A stretch of 64,000 bases of DNA from Pseudomonadota bacterium. Lineage in GTDB: Bacteria > Myxococcota > Myxococcia > Myxococcales > Myxococcaceae. Position 1 is the first letter of the stretch, and every line of letters begins with the position of its first letter. Shown piece by piece: positions 16,914 through 29,231 of this stretch. The stretch spans positions 48,988 through 112,987 of the forward strand of contig JAFAAN010000128.1 in the NCBI GenBank assembly GCA_023426545.1, in the 5' to 3' direction. The translations under genes and the position numbers were made by a program. The notes beneath the pieces are model-generated. The model had not been told where the DNA came from. It searched no databases and worked only from the letters and a program-made list of their open reading frames with translations.

Positions 16914-17087
16914 TCAGAGCTCCTGGTCGAGCCAGCGGACGATGGCCTCGCGAATCGAGGCCGGGCGCTCGGCGTACAAGCGGGTGCGAGGCGTGCGCGC
17001 CGAGTCGGCGTCGCGCAGCATCGACGCGGGCATCGGCTCGCGCGTCCGGGGGAGGGACGCGCGGGCCGCGATGGCGACCGCCCTCAT
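16914..17087 (-). CDS. Small protein coupled to a ribbon-helix-helix gene
   Basis: 57 aa beginning MRAVAIAARASLPRTREPMP and ending SIREAIVRWLDQEL. Its ATG overlaps the stop of the upstream RHH gene by four bases, so it is translationally coupled. The C-terminal segment is a probable amphipathic helix. I do not recognise a toxin fold. It could be the partner of the RHH protein or a second small DNA-binding protein. Confidence 0.55.
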   Translation of the reverse strand: MRAVAIAARASLPRTREPMPASMLRDADSARTPRTRLYAERPASIREAIVRWLDQEL

Positions 17088-17341
17088 GACTGGCCTTCCT
17101 CCTTGGGCGTGCCGCGGCCGTACTTGCCGAGCAGGTCTTCCACCGCCTCGCGGAGGTACTCGCTCTGGTGGATGCGGGTCCGCCGCGCCAGCTCGCGCAG
17201 CTTCTGGACCTGCTCCTCGGGGACGAGGACGTGGGTGGAGACGATATCGGCGTCCGGACCACGGACGTCGACAGACACTTCCGTGGCCGCCGGGGACGAC
17301 GGAGCCTCGGGGCTCAGGGGACTGGCGCTTCCATCCTGCAT
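17084..17341 (-). CDS. Ribbon-helix-helix (CopG-type) protein
   Basis: 85 aa. The N-terminal 35 residues are a Pro/Ser/Ala-rich linker. Residues 36-80 form an RHH domain: a strand (STHVLVPEEQVQKLRELA), a first helix, the turn RRTRIHQSEYLREA and a second helix (VEDLLGKYGRG). RHH dimers bind DNA, often as antitoxins or autorepressors. The immediately coupled 57-aa gene suggests a two-gene cassette, but toxin identity is not established. Confidence 0.75.
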   Translation of the reverse strand: MQDGSASPLSPEAPSSPAATEVSVDVRGPDADIVSTHVLVPEEQVQKLRELARRTRIHQSEYLREAVEDLLGKYGRGTPKEEGQS

Positions 17342-17467
17342 CGGACTTCCTCCGGGCGTGGCTGCTACAGGCAGCTACCTGCCTGTGCCCGGCATTAGGC
17401 GTGCGGTCGGGCACTCCGTCAAAAAATGCGCCGGGCGAGGGGCGAGGGCTCCGCGCGACGGCCGGCG

Positions 17468-17496
17468 TTGACAGGGGTGGGGGGCGCTGCTACTTC
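17468..17496 (+). promoter_or_regulatory. Sigma-70-type promoter before the Mn riboswitch
   Basis: TTGACA (17468-17473), a 17-base spacer, then TACTTC preceded by TGC (extended -10). Initiation a few bases later would place the riboswitch aptamer at the very 5' end of the transcript, the expected arrangement. Confidence 0.55.
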
Positions 17497-17499
17497 GCG

Positions 17500-17645
17500 A
17501 GTCACCTTAGGGGAGTAGTTCACGCCAGCGGTGCTGGCGGCGGGATGCTCGACACGCTGGCCGGAAACGGCCCGGGCCCCCACCTCGTGATGTCCGCGAG
17601 ACGAACGAGACCTTCGGACAGGGATTGTCGTTACTTCCTGGCCGA
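17500..17645 (+). promoter_or_regulatory. yybP-ykoY manganese riboswitch
   Basis: The two conserved loops of the yybP-ykoY class are present in order: AGGGGAGTAG (17509-17518) and ACGAGACCTT (17605-17614). Between them lie a perfect stem CGCCAGC-GGT-GCTGGCG (17523-17539) and a stem GGCCG-GAAA-CGGCC (17559-17572). In known members Mn2+ bridges the two loops and switches on Mn exporters. Here the aptamer sits upstream of a GDT1/TMEM165-type exporter gene, a classical target. The expression platform (about 17615-17715) was not resolved by eye. Confidence 0.8.
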
Positions 17646-17718
17646 GGTCCGTCGTGCGCGCGCTTCCCTGGCGCTTCCACGAGTCAGAACCCTGGTCAGG
17701 CCATTGTGAGGGGTGGTC

Positions 17719-18291
17719 ATGCTGGAATCATTCTTGGGTTCATTCGTGTTGGTCGCCGCCAGCGAGATGGGGGACAAGACGCAGCTGCTCGCGTTCTCCC
17801 TGGCGTCGCGGTTCCGCAAGCCCTGGCACGTGCTGGCGGGCATCTTCGTGGCCACCGTGGCCAACCACGCGCTGGCGTCCAGCGTGGGCAGCTGGGTGTC
17901 CGCGCACGTCCCGGCGAAGTGGATGGCGCTGCTGCTCGCGGCGCTGTTCATCGGCTTCGGCTTGTGGACGCTCAAGCCGGACACGCTGGACGAGGAGGGC
18001 GGCAAGCCGCCGCGCTACGGGGCCTTCCTCACCACGGTCGTCCTCTTCTTCCTCGCGGAGATGGGGGACAAGACGCAGCTGGCCACCATGGCCGTGGCCG
18101 CGCGCTACCAGGCGCCGGTGACGGTGACGCTGGGCACCACCGCCGGGATGATGCTGTCGGACGGCCTGGCCGTGTTCCTGGGGGACCGGCTCGCCGGGCG
18201 CGTGCAGATGAGCTGGGTGCGCTGGGCCGCCGCCAGCCTCTTCTTCATCTTCGGCGCCTTGTCGCTGTGGACGGCGCTCCGGGGGTCGTAG
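17719..18291 (+). CDS. GDT1/TMEM165 (UPF0016) family Mn2+ exporter
   Basis: 190 aa from ATG 17719 (preceded by GAGGGGTGG). It has six predicted membrane helices in two repeats, each with the diagnostic E-x-G-D-K-T motif: ASEMGDKTQLLAFSLASRF and LAEMGDKTQLATMAVAARY. These acidic residues form the cation path. Bacterial members export manganese, and control by a Mn2+-sensing yybP-ykoY riboswitch is well established for the family. The aptamer upstream therefore strongly supports a manganese detoxification role. Confidence 0.92.
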   Translation: MLESFLGSFVLVAASEMGDKTQLLAFSLASRFRKPWHVLAGIFVATVANHALASSVGSWVSAHVPAKWMALLLAALFIGFGLWTLKPDTLDEEGGKPPRYGAFLTTVVLFFLAEMGDKTQLATMAVAARYQAPVTVTLGTTAGMMLSDGLAVFLGDRLAGRVQMSWVRWAAASLFFIFGALSLWTALRGS

Positions 18292-18297
18292 CGCTCA

Positions 18298-18327
18298 TTG
18301 ACGTGGAGTGCGGATGGCGCGTGTTAC
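18298..18327 (+). promoter_or_regulatory. Possible promoter of the lipoprotein gene
   Basis: TTGACG (18298-18303) followed after 18 bases by TGTTAC. The -35 is good and the -10 poor. It lies about 85 bp upstream of the lipoprotein start. Confidence 0.3.
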
Positions 18328-18410
18328 GGAGAAGTGCATTGCGCTCCAGCACGGAAAAAGCTCCCATGTGAGAGGTCTGGGATGACCCGGACTTTTCTTC
18401 AGGAGCTGGA

Positions 18411-18941
18411 ATGCGTTCCCCCATTCGTTTCTCCGCGATGATTCTGATGAGCGCCCTGCTGGGCGCGGGCTGCGACGGCGCCCAGCCGCAGGACCCGATG
18501 GTCGGGGCCGAGGTGGTCTCCGAGATGGCCGAGGTGAAGCAGGGCGCCGTGGGCGACGTGCTGCTGCGCTGTGACGAGTTCCAGGGAGGCACGCACCTCG
18601 AGGTCGTCCAGACGGCGACCGGCTACGAGGCCGCGTACGTCTCCGAGGCGTACGACCCCTGGGATTGCCGCTGCACGTACACCAAGCGCGAGGTGCTGGG
18701 GCAGTACACGCAGTGCCGCAAGTCCACGGTGGATGGGCGCATCATGAACTGCTACCGCGTCGAGCCGACCGGCTCGGTGGGCAAGGTGGTCCTGTCGACC
18801 ACGCGCATCCAGAAGACGCAGATGGTCATCGGCGGCAGCCAGACGGTGAACTACAGCGAGCTGAGCGTGGCGGCCATCAACCAGGACCCGGGCCAGACGC
18901 CGCGCCGCGACTACGTCTTCCCGCTGAGCGACTGCCAGTAG
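18411..18941 (+). CDS. Small Cys-rich lipoprotein
   Basis: 176 aa with signal MRSPIRFSAMILMSALLGA and lipobox LLGAGC, so it is lipid-anchored. The mature part has about five further cysteines (LLRCDEF, PWDCRCTYTKRE, YTQCRKST, MNCYRVE, the terminal DCQ), consistent with disulfide bonding in the periplasm or outer membrane. An AGGAG six bases before the ATG fixes the start. No family is recognised. It is typical of the many unassigned lipoproteins of myxobacteria. Confidence 0.8.
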   Translation: MRSPIRFSAMILMSALLGAGCDGAQPQDPMVGAEVVSEMAEVKQGAVGDVLLRCDEFQGGTHLEVVQTATGYEAAYVSEAYDPWDCRCTYTKREVLGQYTQCRKSTVDGRIMNCYRVEPTGSVGKVVLSTTRIQKTQMVIGGSQTVNYSELSVAAINQDPGQTPRRDYVFPLSDCQ

Positions 18942-18950
18942 CCTCCGCTC

Positions 18951-18978
18951 GGGCCGGGGTGGCGTCGAGCCCCGGCCC
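18951..18978 (+). terminator. GC-rich hairpin after the lipoprotein gene
   Basis: GGGCCGGGG and CCCCGGCCC form a 9-bp stem with a 10-base loop starting ten bases after the stop codon. No T-tract follows on the plus strand. Confidence 0.4.
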
Positions 18979-18987
18979 TCCGGCCGG

Positions 18988-19027
18988 AAAAGAAAAACCC
19001 CGGTGTCACTCGGAAGTGACGCCGGGG
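18988..19027 (-). terminator. Rho-independent terminator of the tRNA gene
   Basis: Read on the minus strand, CCCCGGCGTCAC / GTGACACCGGGG gives a 12-bp stem with a 6-base loop followed by TTTTTCTTTT. It begins 3 bp after the tRNA 3' end, an almost ideal intrinsic terminator. Confidence 0.85.
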
Positions 19028-19030
19028 TAG

Positions 19031-19104
19031 TGGCCAGGGTCAGACTTGAACTGACTACCTGCGGATTATGAGACCGCCGCTCTAACCAGGTGAGCTACCT
19101 GGCC
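19031..19104 (-). tRNA. tRNA-Met (CAU anticodon)
   Basis: A 74-nt cloverleaf: acceptor GGCCAGG/CCTGGCC, D-arm GCTC...GAGC, anticodon loop CTCATAA, and T-arm GTCAG-TTCAAGT-CTGAC, with discriminator A and no encoded CCA. The anticodon is CAU. There is no initiator-type 1-72 mismatch, so it reads as elongator Met. A tRNA-Ile2 whose C34 is modified to lysidine has the same anticodon and cannot be excluded by eye. The last anticodon-stem pair is U-U rather than Watson-Crick. Confidence 0.9.
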
Positions 19105-19472
19105 GTAAGTGAGATGCAACCTACGGCTTTTACTGCGCAACTTCCACTGCTTTCCTACCTGCTCGCCCGGTGCTCGTGCAACCGTTTCGGATGTGACGCT
19201 CCGGGAAGCAGCGCTACGGGGCGGCTCTATACCACATGCCGGGCGGCGGGCAATGGGAACGATGCGATGGAATGGTTGACGGGGGCGGACGCTGCGCCGG
19301 TCGCCGCGAGCCGGAGCCCGGGGCCTCGCTCGGGAAGCTGGCCTGGGCCCCGCCAGCGTGCAGCGGGGCCGCTGAGCATGGCCTGTCCCTCCGCGCAGGG
19401 GCGGCGTGCCCCGGGGCGTGGGGGGGCGGGGGCGTACACCCGTCGCACGGCATCGCTTCCGGGCAGCGCGCG
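19105..19472. other. Intergenic region, 368 bp
   Basis: It separates the end of the AsmA-like gene from the tRNA, both on the minus strand. It presumably holds the tRNA promoter just right of 19104. I see no gene; the short frames here are GC-driven. Confidence 0.5.
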
Positions 19473-21293
19473 TCAGCGGAAGGGCGGGACAGGCTGGCTC
19501 GCGAACCATCGCCGCGCATTCAGCAGGTGGATGTCCTGGACACCGGGCTTGAGCTCGATCCCACCGGTGATGACGCCCAGGGTGGCCAGGAGCGCCCCGG
19601 TCAACTGGCCCTGAGCGAGATCCAGGTGGCCTTCCAGGGAGAACCGCTCGCCGGTGGCCTTCAGCTCGCGGAGCTGGAGTCCTTGCTGGTCAATCTGCAC
19701 ATGGCCCGTGACGGTGACGCCCTGGATGTTGAGCAGGGACCTCACGAAGGCCGGCAGGTTCTTCGTCGTCGTCAGCAGCGCGATGACGGGCTGCGTGTCC
19801 GTGAGCTGGCTGGAGAAGCGCGCCGTCAGCACGGTAGGGGACAGCGACAGGCGGGCCTGGGGCAGGGTGAAGACACCGCTCCAGGCGCGGATGGGCACCG
19901 GGCCATTCGTCGATACGTTGCTCAGCCTCAGCGTCGTCCCCGTCAGCGTCAGCGACTTCGTGTCCCATGACAGGTTGCGGGCATCCACGTCCGCCTCCGC
20001 GCGCAGCAGGACCTTGACGTCGCCCATGCGCCCGGCCACGAGGTCGGAGTCCACGCTCAGCCGCAGCGCATCCCCCGCCTTCGCGGACTTCGCCCGCTCC
20101 CGGCTCTGGACCGTCATGGAGCCAGAGTCGATTTCAATCGTTCGCGCGAGCCAGGGGTTGAGCATCCTCAAATCGAGGGGCCGGCTCCTGGCCACACGAA
20201 GGTCTGGCTCCAGCGCCCAGTCCGACTGTTCCGTGCGGCGATGGGCGCGCACGGTCAGCGTGACTTCTGGCACCTGCGCGCCCGTCCCCTCGGGGCCGGA
20301 CACCTTGACCGGCGCGAGCACGAGACGGAGGTTCCCCTGGCGCGTCGAGGGGCTCGCCGATGCCAGTGATGCCTCCACGCTCCAGGGGGCGCTGGCCTGG
20401 ATGGGGCCGGCCCGCAGGTTCAGCTCCGAGCCCTGGACCTTGAGCCGGGTGCCATCCGCCAGTGCGCCATCCTGGAGGCGGAGGTCCAGCTCGACCTTGC
20501 CGCCGCCACCGTGGAGCGAGATGGCGTTGCTCGCGCCCAGATGTGCGTTGAGCCAGTCCAGCGGGAGCAACTCCAGCTCGCCCTGGACCTCGGCGCTGAG
20601 GGCCTTGGACAAGTCCCACCCCTCCTCTTCGCGGAAGGGGACGTCGAGCCGGGCTTGCGCCTCCAGGTGCTCCAGCCTCGTGACGCGCTCCTGGTCGACC
20701 TCCAGGAAGCCGGAGGCGACGCGAATCGATGGAGTCTCGACCTGGATGCGCTGCCGGCCCGTGAGGTCCAGTGAGCCCCGGACATCCAGGCTCCCCACGA
20801 AGCGGACCCGCCCGAAGTCCAGCTCGCGAACCTCATGAACCGTCACGTCCGCCAGTTGAATGCTCCAGGGGCGGTAGCCAGGGCCGGGTGGAGGTTCCGC
20901 CTCCACGCCGAACGATGGCTCCAGGCGGAAGCGCGCCCCATGCCCGTCGATGCACTGGACGTCCACACGCTTGCGCAGCAAGGCGAACAGCGACACGTCG
21001 GCTTCCAACGAGTCCAGGTTCACCTGCCACCACTCGTGCGTGTTCTGCTGGCTCAGCGTGAATCCCCGGAGGTGGAGCTGACCCAACGGCCATAGCCACC
21101 AGGCCCGCTTCCAGGTCAGCTCTGTCCGGCTGGTGGACCGACGCAGGATGGCTTGGACGACGCCCACATTGAGCGCCACATTGAGGGAAGCCTCCAGCGT
21201 CAGGAGGACTCCCAGCGTCCATGCGGTGGCGCGCCGCCACCGTTTGTTACGGGGCGCGACGTCGTGGACTTCTGGAGGTGGGATGAGCGTCAT
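19473..21293 (-). CDS. AsmA/TamB-like membrane-anchored protein
   Basis: 606 aa from ATG 21293 (MTLIPPPEV). A basic segment and one N-terminal membrane helix (RRATAWTLGVLLTLEASLNV) are followed by a long periplasmic beta-rich region made of repeated V-x-L-x-x-L strands (RGSLDLTGRQRIQVETPSI, DVRELDFGRVRFVG, TVTGHVQIDQQGLQLREL, FSLEGHLDLAQGQLTGALL). The layout resembles AsmA-like/DUF proteins that form beta-grooves for lipid transfer between membranes. The assignment rests on architecture, not on a diagnostic motif. The final TLGVITGGIELKPG is a plausible C-terminal domain. Confidence 0.6.
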   Translation of the reverse strand: MTLIPPPEVHDVAPRNKRWRRATAWTLGVLLTLEASLNVALNVGVVQAILRRSTSRTELTWKRAWWLWPLGQLHLRGFTLSQQNTHEWWQVNLDSLEADVSLFALLRKRVDVQCIDGHGARFRLEPSFGVEAEPPPGPGYRPWSIQLADVTVHEVRELDFGRVRFVGSLDVRGSLDLTGRQRIQVETPSIRVASGFLEVDQERVTRLEHLEAQARLDVPFREEEGWDLSKALSAEVQGELELLPLDWLNAHLGASNAISLHGGGGKVELDLRLQDGALADGTRLKVQGSELNLRAGPIQASAPWSVEASLASASPSTRQGNLRLVLAPVKVSGPEGTGAQVPEVTLTVRAHRRTEQSDWALEPDLRVARSRPLDLRMLNPWLARTIEIDSGSMTVQSRERAKSAKAGDALRLSVDSDLVAGRMGDVKVLLRAEADVDARNLSWDTKSLTLTGTTLRLSNVSTNGPVPIRAWSGVFTLPQARLSLSPTVLTARFSSQLTDTQPVIALLTTTKNLPAFVRSLLNIQGVTVTGHVQIDQQGLQLRELKATGERFSLEGHLDLAQGQLTGALLATLGVITGGIELKPGVQDIHLLNARRWFASQPVPPFR

Positions 21294-21599
21294 GTCGCGC
21301 GTGCTCGGTGGGATGGCCAGAGGGAGCGGCGCGGGCCGTTCCCTGCGTGCGCGGGTGCTGTCTCCCGCCACTCTCCGGATGCCTCAGCCGTCTCGCGCGC
21401 ACAAGGCACCTGCACACCGGCCCGCCGGATTCGACGTTGGAGTGTCCGCGGGTGAGCCGATGCGGAGTCGCTGGCGCTGGACTGGGAATGGACGCTGATG
21501 GTTGGAAGGCTCTGGTTCATGGCTCTGGAGACACGCCACCACCTCACCAACCTGCGCGGCGCGAAGGCATAATCCGCGTTCGAGGAGAGCTTTCACACC
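21294..21599. other. Divergent intergenic region, 306 bp
   Basis: It lies between the minus-strand AsmA-like gene and the plus-strand YnfA gene and must hold both promoters. No clear hexamers or repeats were found. AGGAG near 21582 is the ribosome-binding site of the YnfA gene. Confidence 0.5.
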
Positions 21600-21929
21600 G
21601 TGCATCTGCTGTACACCTTCGGACTCTTCGTCCTCACCGCGGTCGCCGAGGTGGTGGGCTGCTACCTGCCGTACCTCTGGTTGAAGCAGGGGAGGTCGCC
21701 GCTGCTGCTCTTACCGGCGGCGGGGAGCCTCGCGCTCTTCGCGTGGCTGCTGACGCTGCACCCGACGGGCGCGGCGCGTACCTACGCGGCCTATGGCGGC
21801 GTGTACATCGCCGTGGCGCTCATCTGGCTGTGGATCGTGGAGGGAGAGCGGCCCACGACCTGGGACCTCGTGGGCGCGCTCGTCGCCATCCTGGGGATGG
21901 CCATCATCATGCTCGGCCCCCGGCGGTAG
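21600..21929 (+). CDS. YnfA (UPF0060) family membrane protein
   Basis: 109 aa, four membrane helices, GTG start with AGGAG upstream. The family pattern is clear: LTAVAEVVGCYLPYLWLKQG, LHPTGAARTYAAYGGVYIA, LIWLWIVEGERPTTWDLVG and a final LGMAIIMLGPRR. YnfA proteins resemble small multidrug resistance transporters. It converges on the FAAL gene across 31 bp, marking the downstream end of the lipopeptide operon. Confidence 0.93.
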   Translation: MHLLYTFGLFVLTAVAEVVGCYLPYLWLKQGRSPLLLLPAAGSLALFAWLLTLHPTGAARTYAAYGGVYIAVALIWLWIVEGERPTTWDLVGALVAILGMAIIMLGPRR

Positions 21930-21960
21930 CGGGGGCCTCCGCGTCCGGGGGAAGCCCGCG

Positions 21961-23706
21961 CTATTCCGGCCAGCGCTGGAGGCTCCCCTCCTGGTACTTC
22001 GCCTTGCAGGCGCGGCGCTGGACCTTGCCGCTGGACGTCTTGAGGACCTCGCCCTGCTGGAGCAGGACGACCTCATGGACCTCCACGGAGTGCGCGGCGG
22101 AGACGGCCTGACGAATCTGCTTCTGGAGTTGGAGCGGGTCCAGGGTGTGGGCCCCGTCGTCCTGCGCGGCGGCCGAGTAGCGCGCGTTGACCTCCACCAG
22201 GACGACCAGCCGCTCTCCCTCGGGGTGGTCCACGGAGAACGCCACCGAGCAGCCGGGGCGAAGGGCCTCGTGCTGACGCTCCGCCGTCAGCTCGATGTCC
22301 TGCGGGTAGTGGTTTCGACCATCGATGATGATGAGATCCTTGATGCGGCCCGTGACGTAGAGCTCGCCGTCGACCAGGAAGCCCAGGTCGCCAGTGCGAA
22401 GGAAGGGGCCTTCCTCGCTGCCCTGGATGCGCGCCTGGAAGGTCTCCGCGTTCGTCTCCTCGCGGCCCCAGTAGCCGTGCGTGACGTGGGGGCCCGACGT
22501 CCAGATTTCGCCCACCTCGCCAGGGGCGCATGCCGCCAACGACTCGGGATTCACGATGCGGATGAGGCAGTCTCCCCAGCTCCGCCCGGCGCTGACGAGC
22601 GTCCGCGCGGCGGGGCCCGGTTGCGCCGACACGGCGCGGTTGTGTTCGAGCGCCGCCGCATCCACGGTGAGGCTGCGCGGCGGCTCCGAGGCGATGCCGC
22701 CCGACACGAAGAGCGTCGCCTCCGCGAGGCCATAGCAGGGATAGAAGGCCTCGCGCCGGAATCCCGCGGGCGCGAAGGTGTCCGCGAACTGCGACAGCGT
22801 GTCCGCGCGCACGGGCTCCGCGCCGTTGAAGGCCACCTGCCAGGAGCTGAGGTCCAACGACGCGAGCTGCTCCGGCTTCACCTTCCGGGTGCAGAGCGCG
22901 TAGGCGAAGTTGGGGCCGCCGCTCGTCGTCGCGCGGTACTTCGTAATGGCGGACAGCCAGCGGATGGGGCGTTGCAGGAAGGCCCAGGGCGACATCACGA
23001 CGCCGTGCGCGCCCAGGTACATCGGCTGGAGCACGATGCCGATGAGCCCCATGTCGTGGTAAAGCGGCAACCAGCCACAGATGGTCAAGCGCTCGTCGTG
23101 GCCGAAGCCCTGCTGGATCATCGCCTCGTTGGCCATCAGGTTCCGGTGCAGCACCATGACGCCCTTGGGCGCCGACGTGGAGCCGGAGGTGTACTGGAGG
23201 AAGGCCAGGGAGTCGCCGGTGATGGCCGGGCGCTTCCAGCCGTCCTCCAGCCCTTCTTCCAGCCCGTCCGTGGCGATCCAACGGATGTCTCGCAGCACGG
23301 GATAGGTCTCGGCGAGCGCGTTGACGCTCTCCAGGATTTCGCGCGTGGTGAGCGCGAAGCGCGGCTTCGCGTCCTGGAGGATGGAGAGGATGCGGGTGAC
23401 GGCCTGGAGCTGCACGGGAGGATAGGCGGGCACCGCGGCGACGCCTGCGTACAGGCTGCCGAAGAACGCCGCGATGTAGTCCAGGCCCGGTGGGTAGAGC
23501 AGCAGGGCCCGCTCACCGGCACCCTTGTGCTCCTGGAGCGCCGCGCCGATGGCGCGTGCCCGGCGATCCAGCTCGCCGTAGGTCCAGCGGGTCTCCTGGC
23601 TCTCGCCGTCTTCGAGGAAGGTGTAGGCGCGGACCTCGGGCTGGTTCGAGGCGCGCCAGCGCAACAGGTCGGTCAGGGTCTGCACGGAACGGCTGGGACT
23701 CGGCAC
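21961..23706 (-). CDS. Fatty acyl-AMP ligase (FAAL)
   Basis: 581 aa, the last gene of the lipopeptide operon. The ANL fold has the P-loop FLQYTSGSTSAPKGVMVLH near residue 170, then LPLYHDMGLIGIVLQPMYLG, and SGGPNFAYALCTRKVKPEQL in the region that carries the FAAL-specific insertion. YPCYGLAEATLFVSGG and RTGDLGFLVDGELYVTGR follow, with IKDLIIIDGRNHYPQDIE at the hinge. FAALs make acyl-adenylates from free fatty acids and pass them directly to an ACP without CoA. No carrier domain is fused, so it must act in trans. The obvious partner is the N-terminal ACP of the PKS/NRPS protein, whose sequence is of the FAAL-cognate type. It should set the lipid tail; chain length is not readable. Confidence 0.93.
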   Translation of the reverse strand: MPSPSRSVQTLTDLLRWRASNQPEVRAYTFLEDGESQETRWTYGELDRRARAIGAALQEHKGAGERALLLYPPGLDYIAAFFGSLYAGVAAVPAYPPVQLQAVTRILSILQDAKPRFALTTREILESVNALAETYPVLRDIRWIATDGLEEGLEDGWKRPAITGDSLAFLQYTSGSTSAPKGVMVLHRNLMANEAMIQQGFGHDERLTICGWLPLYHDMGLIGIVLQPMYLGAHGVVMSPWAFLQRPIRWLSAITKYRATTSGGPNFAYALCTRKVKPEQLASLDLSSWQVAFNGAEPVRADTLSQFADTFAPAGFRREAFYPCYGLAEATLFVSGGIASEPPRSLTVDAAALEHNRAVSAQPGPAARTLVSAGRSWGDCLIRIVNPESLAACAPGEVGEIWTSGPHVTHGYWGREETNAETFQARIQGSEEGPFLRTGDLGFLVDGELYVTGRIKDLIIIDGRNHYPQDIELTAERQHEALRPGCSVAFSVDHPEGERLVVLVEVNARYSAAAQDDGAHTLDPLQLQKQIRQAVSAAHSVEVHEVVLLQQGEVLKTSSGKVQRRACKAKYQEGSLQRWPE

Positions 23707-23745
23707 GGCGGGGCTCCTTGGGAAGTCGTCGGAAGGGTGGGGGGC

Positions 23746-25070
23746 TCAGGGGCTCGCGGCGGGTTCGGCGGAAGGCACGTCCTCGCGGCGCGCCTCCAAC
23801 TCGCGCAGCGGGCGGTAGGCCGTGGACAGCAGCGTCACCAGGAGCGTGAGCGCTCCCGCGAGGATGAACATCAAGGCGATGCCGCGGCCTGGGCCCTCTC
23901 CGAGGAACGCGCCCATCAGCGGGACGAGCTTCCCTCCCGAGGCCATGGCCGGTTCGAAGACGTGGTCCGCCAGGGGGCCTGCGACTGTGTACGCCAGCGG
24001 CAGCATGGCGCCGGTGATCGTACTCGTGAAGGCGAAGACCCGGCCGCGCAGCGCCAGGGGCACGGTGCGCTGGAGGATGGCCTGGCTGGAGCCATTGATG
24101 ATGGGGATGCCGAAGAAGAACGCGAAGGCGACGCTCGCCAGAACGGGGACGGACGTGGCCAGCCCGACACACACGAGCGCGAGGCCACAGGTGACCTGGA
24201 ACCCGAGCACGCCCTTCACCAGCCGCTTGGGGCCACCCCAGGCGCTGATGACCAGACTGCCCACCAGCATGCCCACGCCGCCAGCGGTGGTGAGCGCCCC
24301 TAGCGTCCGCACGTCCGCGAAGGACAGGACCAGCGGGGTGACGAGGACCTCGACCGTACCGGTGATGAAGTTGCTGACCGCGAGGAAGCCGATGAGCGCC
24401 AGGAGGCCCGGCGAGGCCCGTAGGTAGGCGCCGCCAGCCAGGACCGACTCCAGCAGCGCCGGCCGTGCCTCATGGGACGGTGACACGAGGTGCTCGCGGG
24501 GGATGCGCGCCAGCATCAAGGGCAGCGTGCCGAGCGCGAGGGTCGTCGCGTCGATGAGCAGGATGCCCTTGAGCCCGATGATCTCCAGCAGCGTCGCGCT
24601 CAGCAAGGGGGCCAGCAACTGCGACGTCGCGAGCCCGACCTGCACGAGGCCGTTGGCCCGTCCCAGGTGCTGCGGTGGCACGGCTGTCGAGACGAGCACG
24701 GCGAAGGCTGGCTGTTGGAACGCGCTCGCCGTGGAGACCACCGCGGAGGTGACATAGGCATGCCAGGGCTGGAGCAGGCCGTTGAATAGCAGTAGCGCCA
24801 GCACGAGGCTCGTCAGGCCCGCGGCCGCGTCGCTGAGCACCATCACCCAGCGGCGGTTCCAGCGATCCACGAGCGCCCCTGCCACCGGGCCGATCAGGAT
24901 GGCGGGCAGCGTCGCGGACAGCATGACCAGCGCGTACTTCGTCACGTCGCCCGTCGTCTTGTACGTCCAGACGCCGAGCGCGAAGCTCGTCAGGCCCGAG
25001 CCCAGCAGGGACAGCACCTGTCCCAGCCAGATGAAGACGGCGGAGCGCATGGGGAAGGGCGGGGCCGCCG

Positions 25071-25074
<4 letters not shown>
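23746..25074 (-). CDS. MFS efflux transporter
   Basis: 442 aa from ATG 25074, overlapping the stop of the terminal NRPS gene by four bases. About twelve membrane helices, starting FIWLGQVLSLLGSGLTSFAL, with GPVAGALVDRWNRRWVMVLSD as the loop 2-3 major-facilitator motif. It resembles the MFS_3 macrolide/enterobactin-exporter branch. Its position inside the biosynthetic operon argues for export of the lipopeptide or self-protection. Helices are well formed and the length is normal. Confidence 0.9.
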
Positions 25075-29223
<4,149 letters not shown>

Positions 29224-29231
<8 letters not shown>

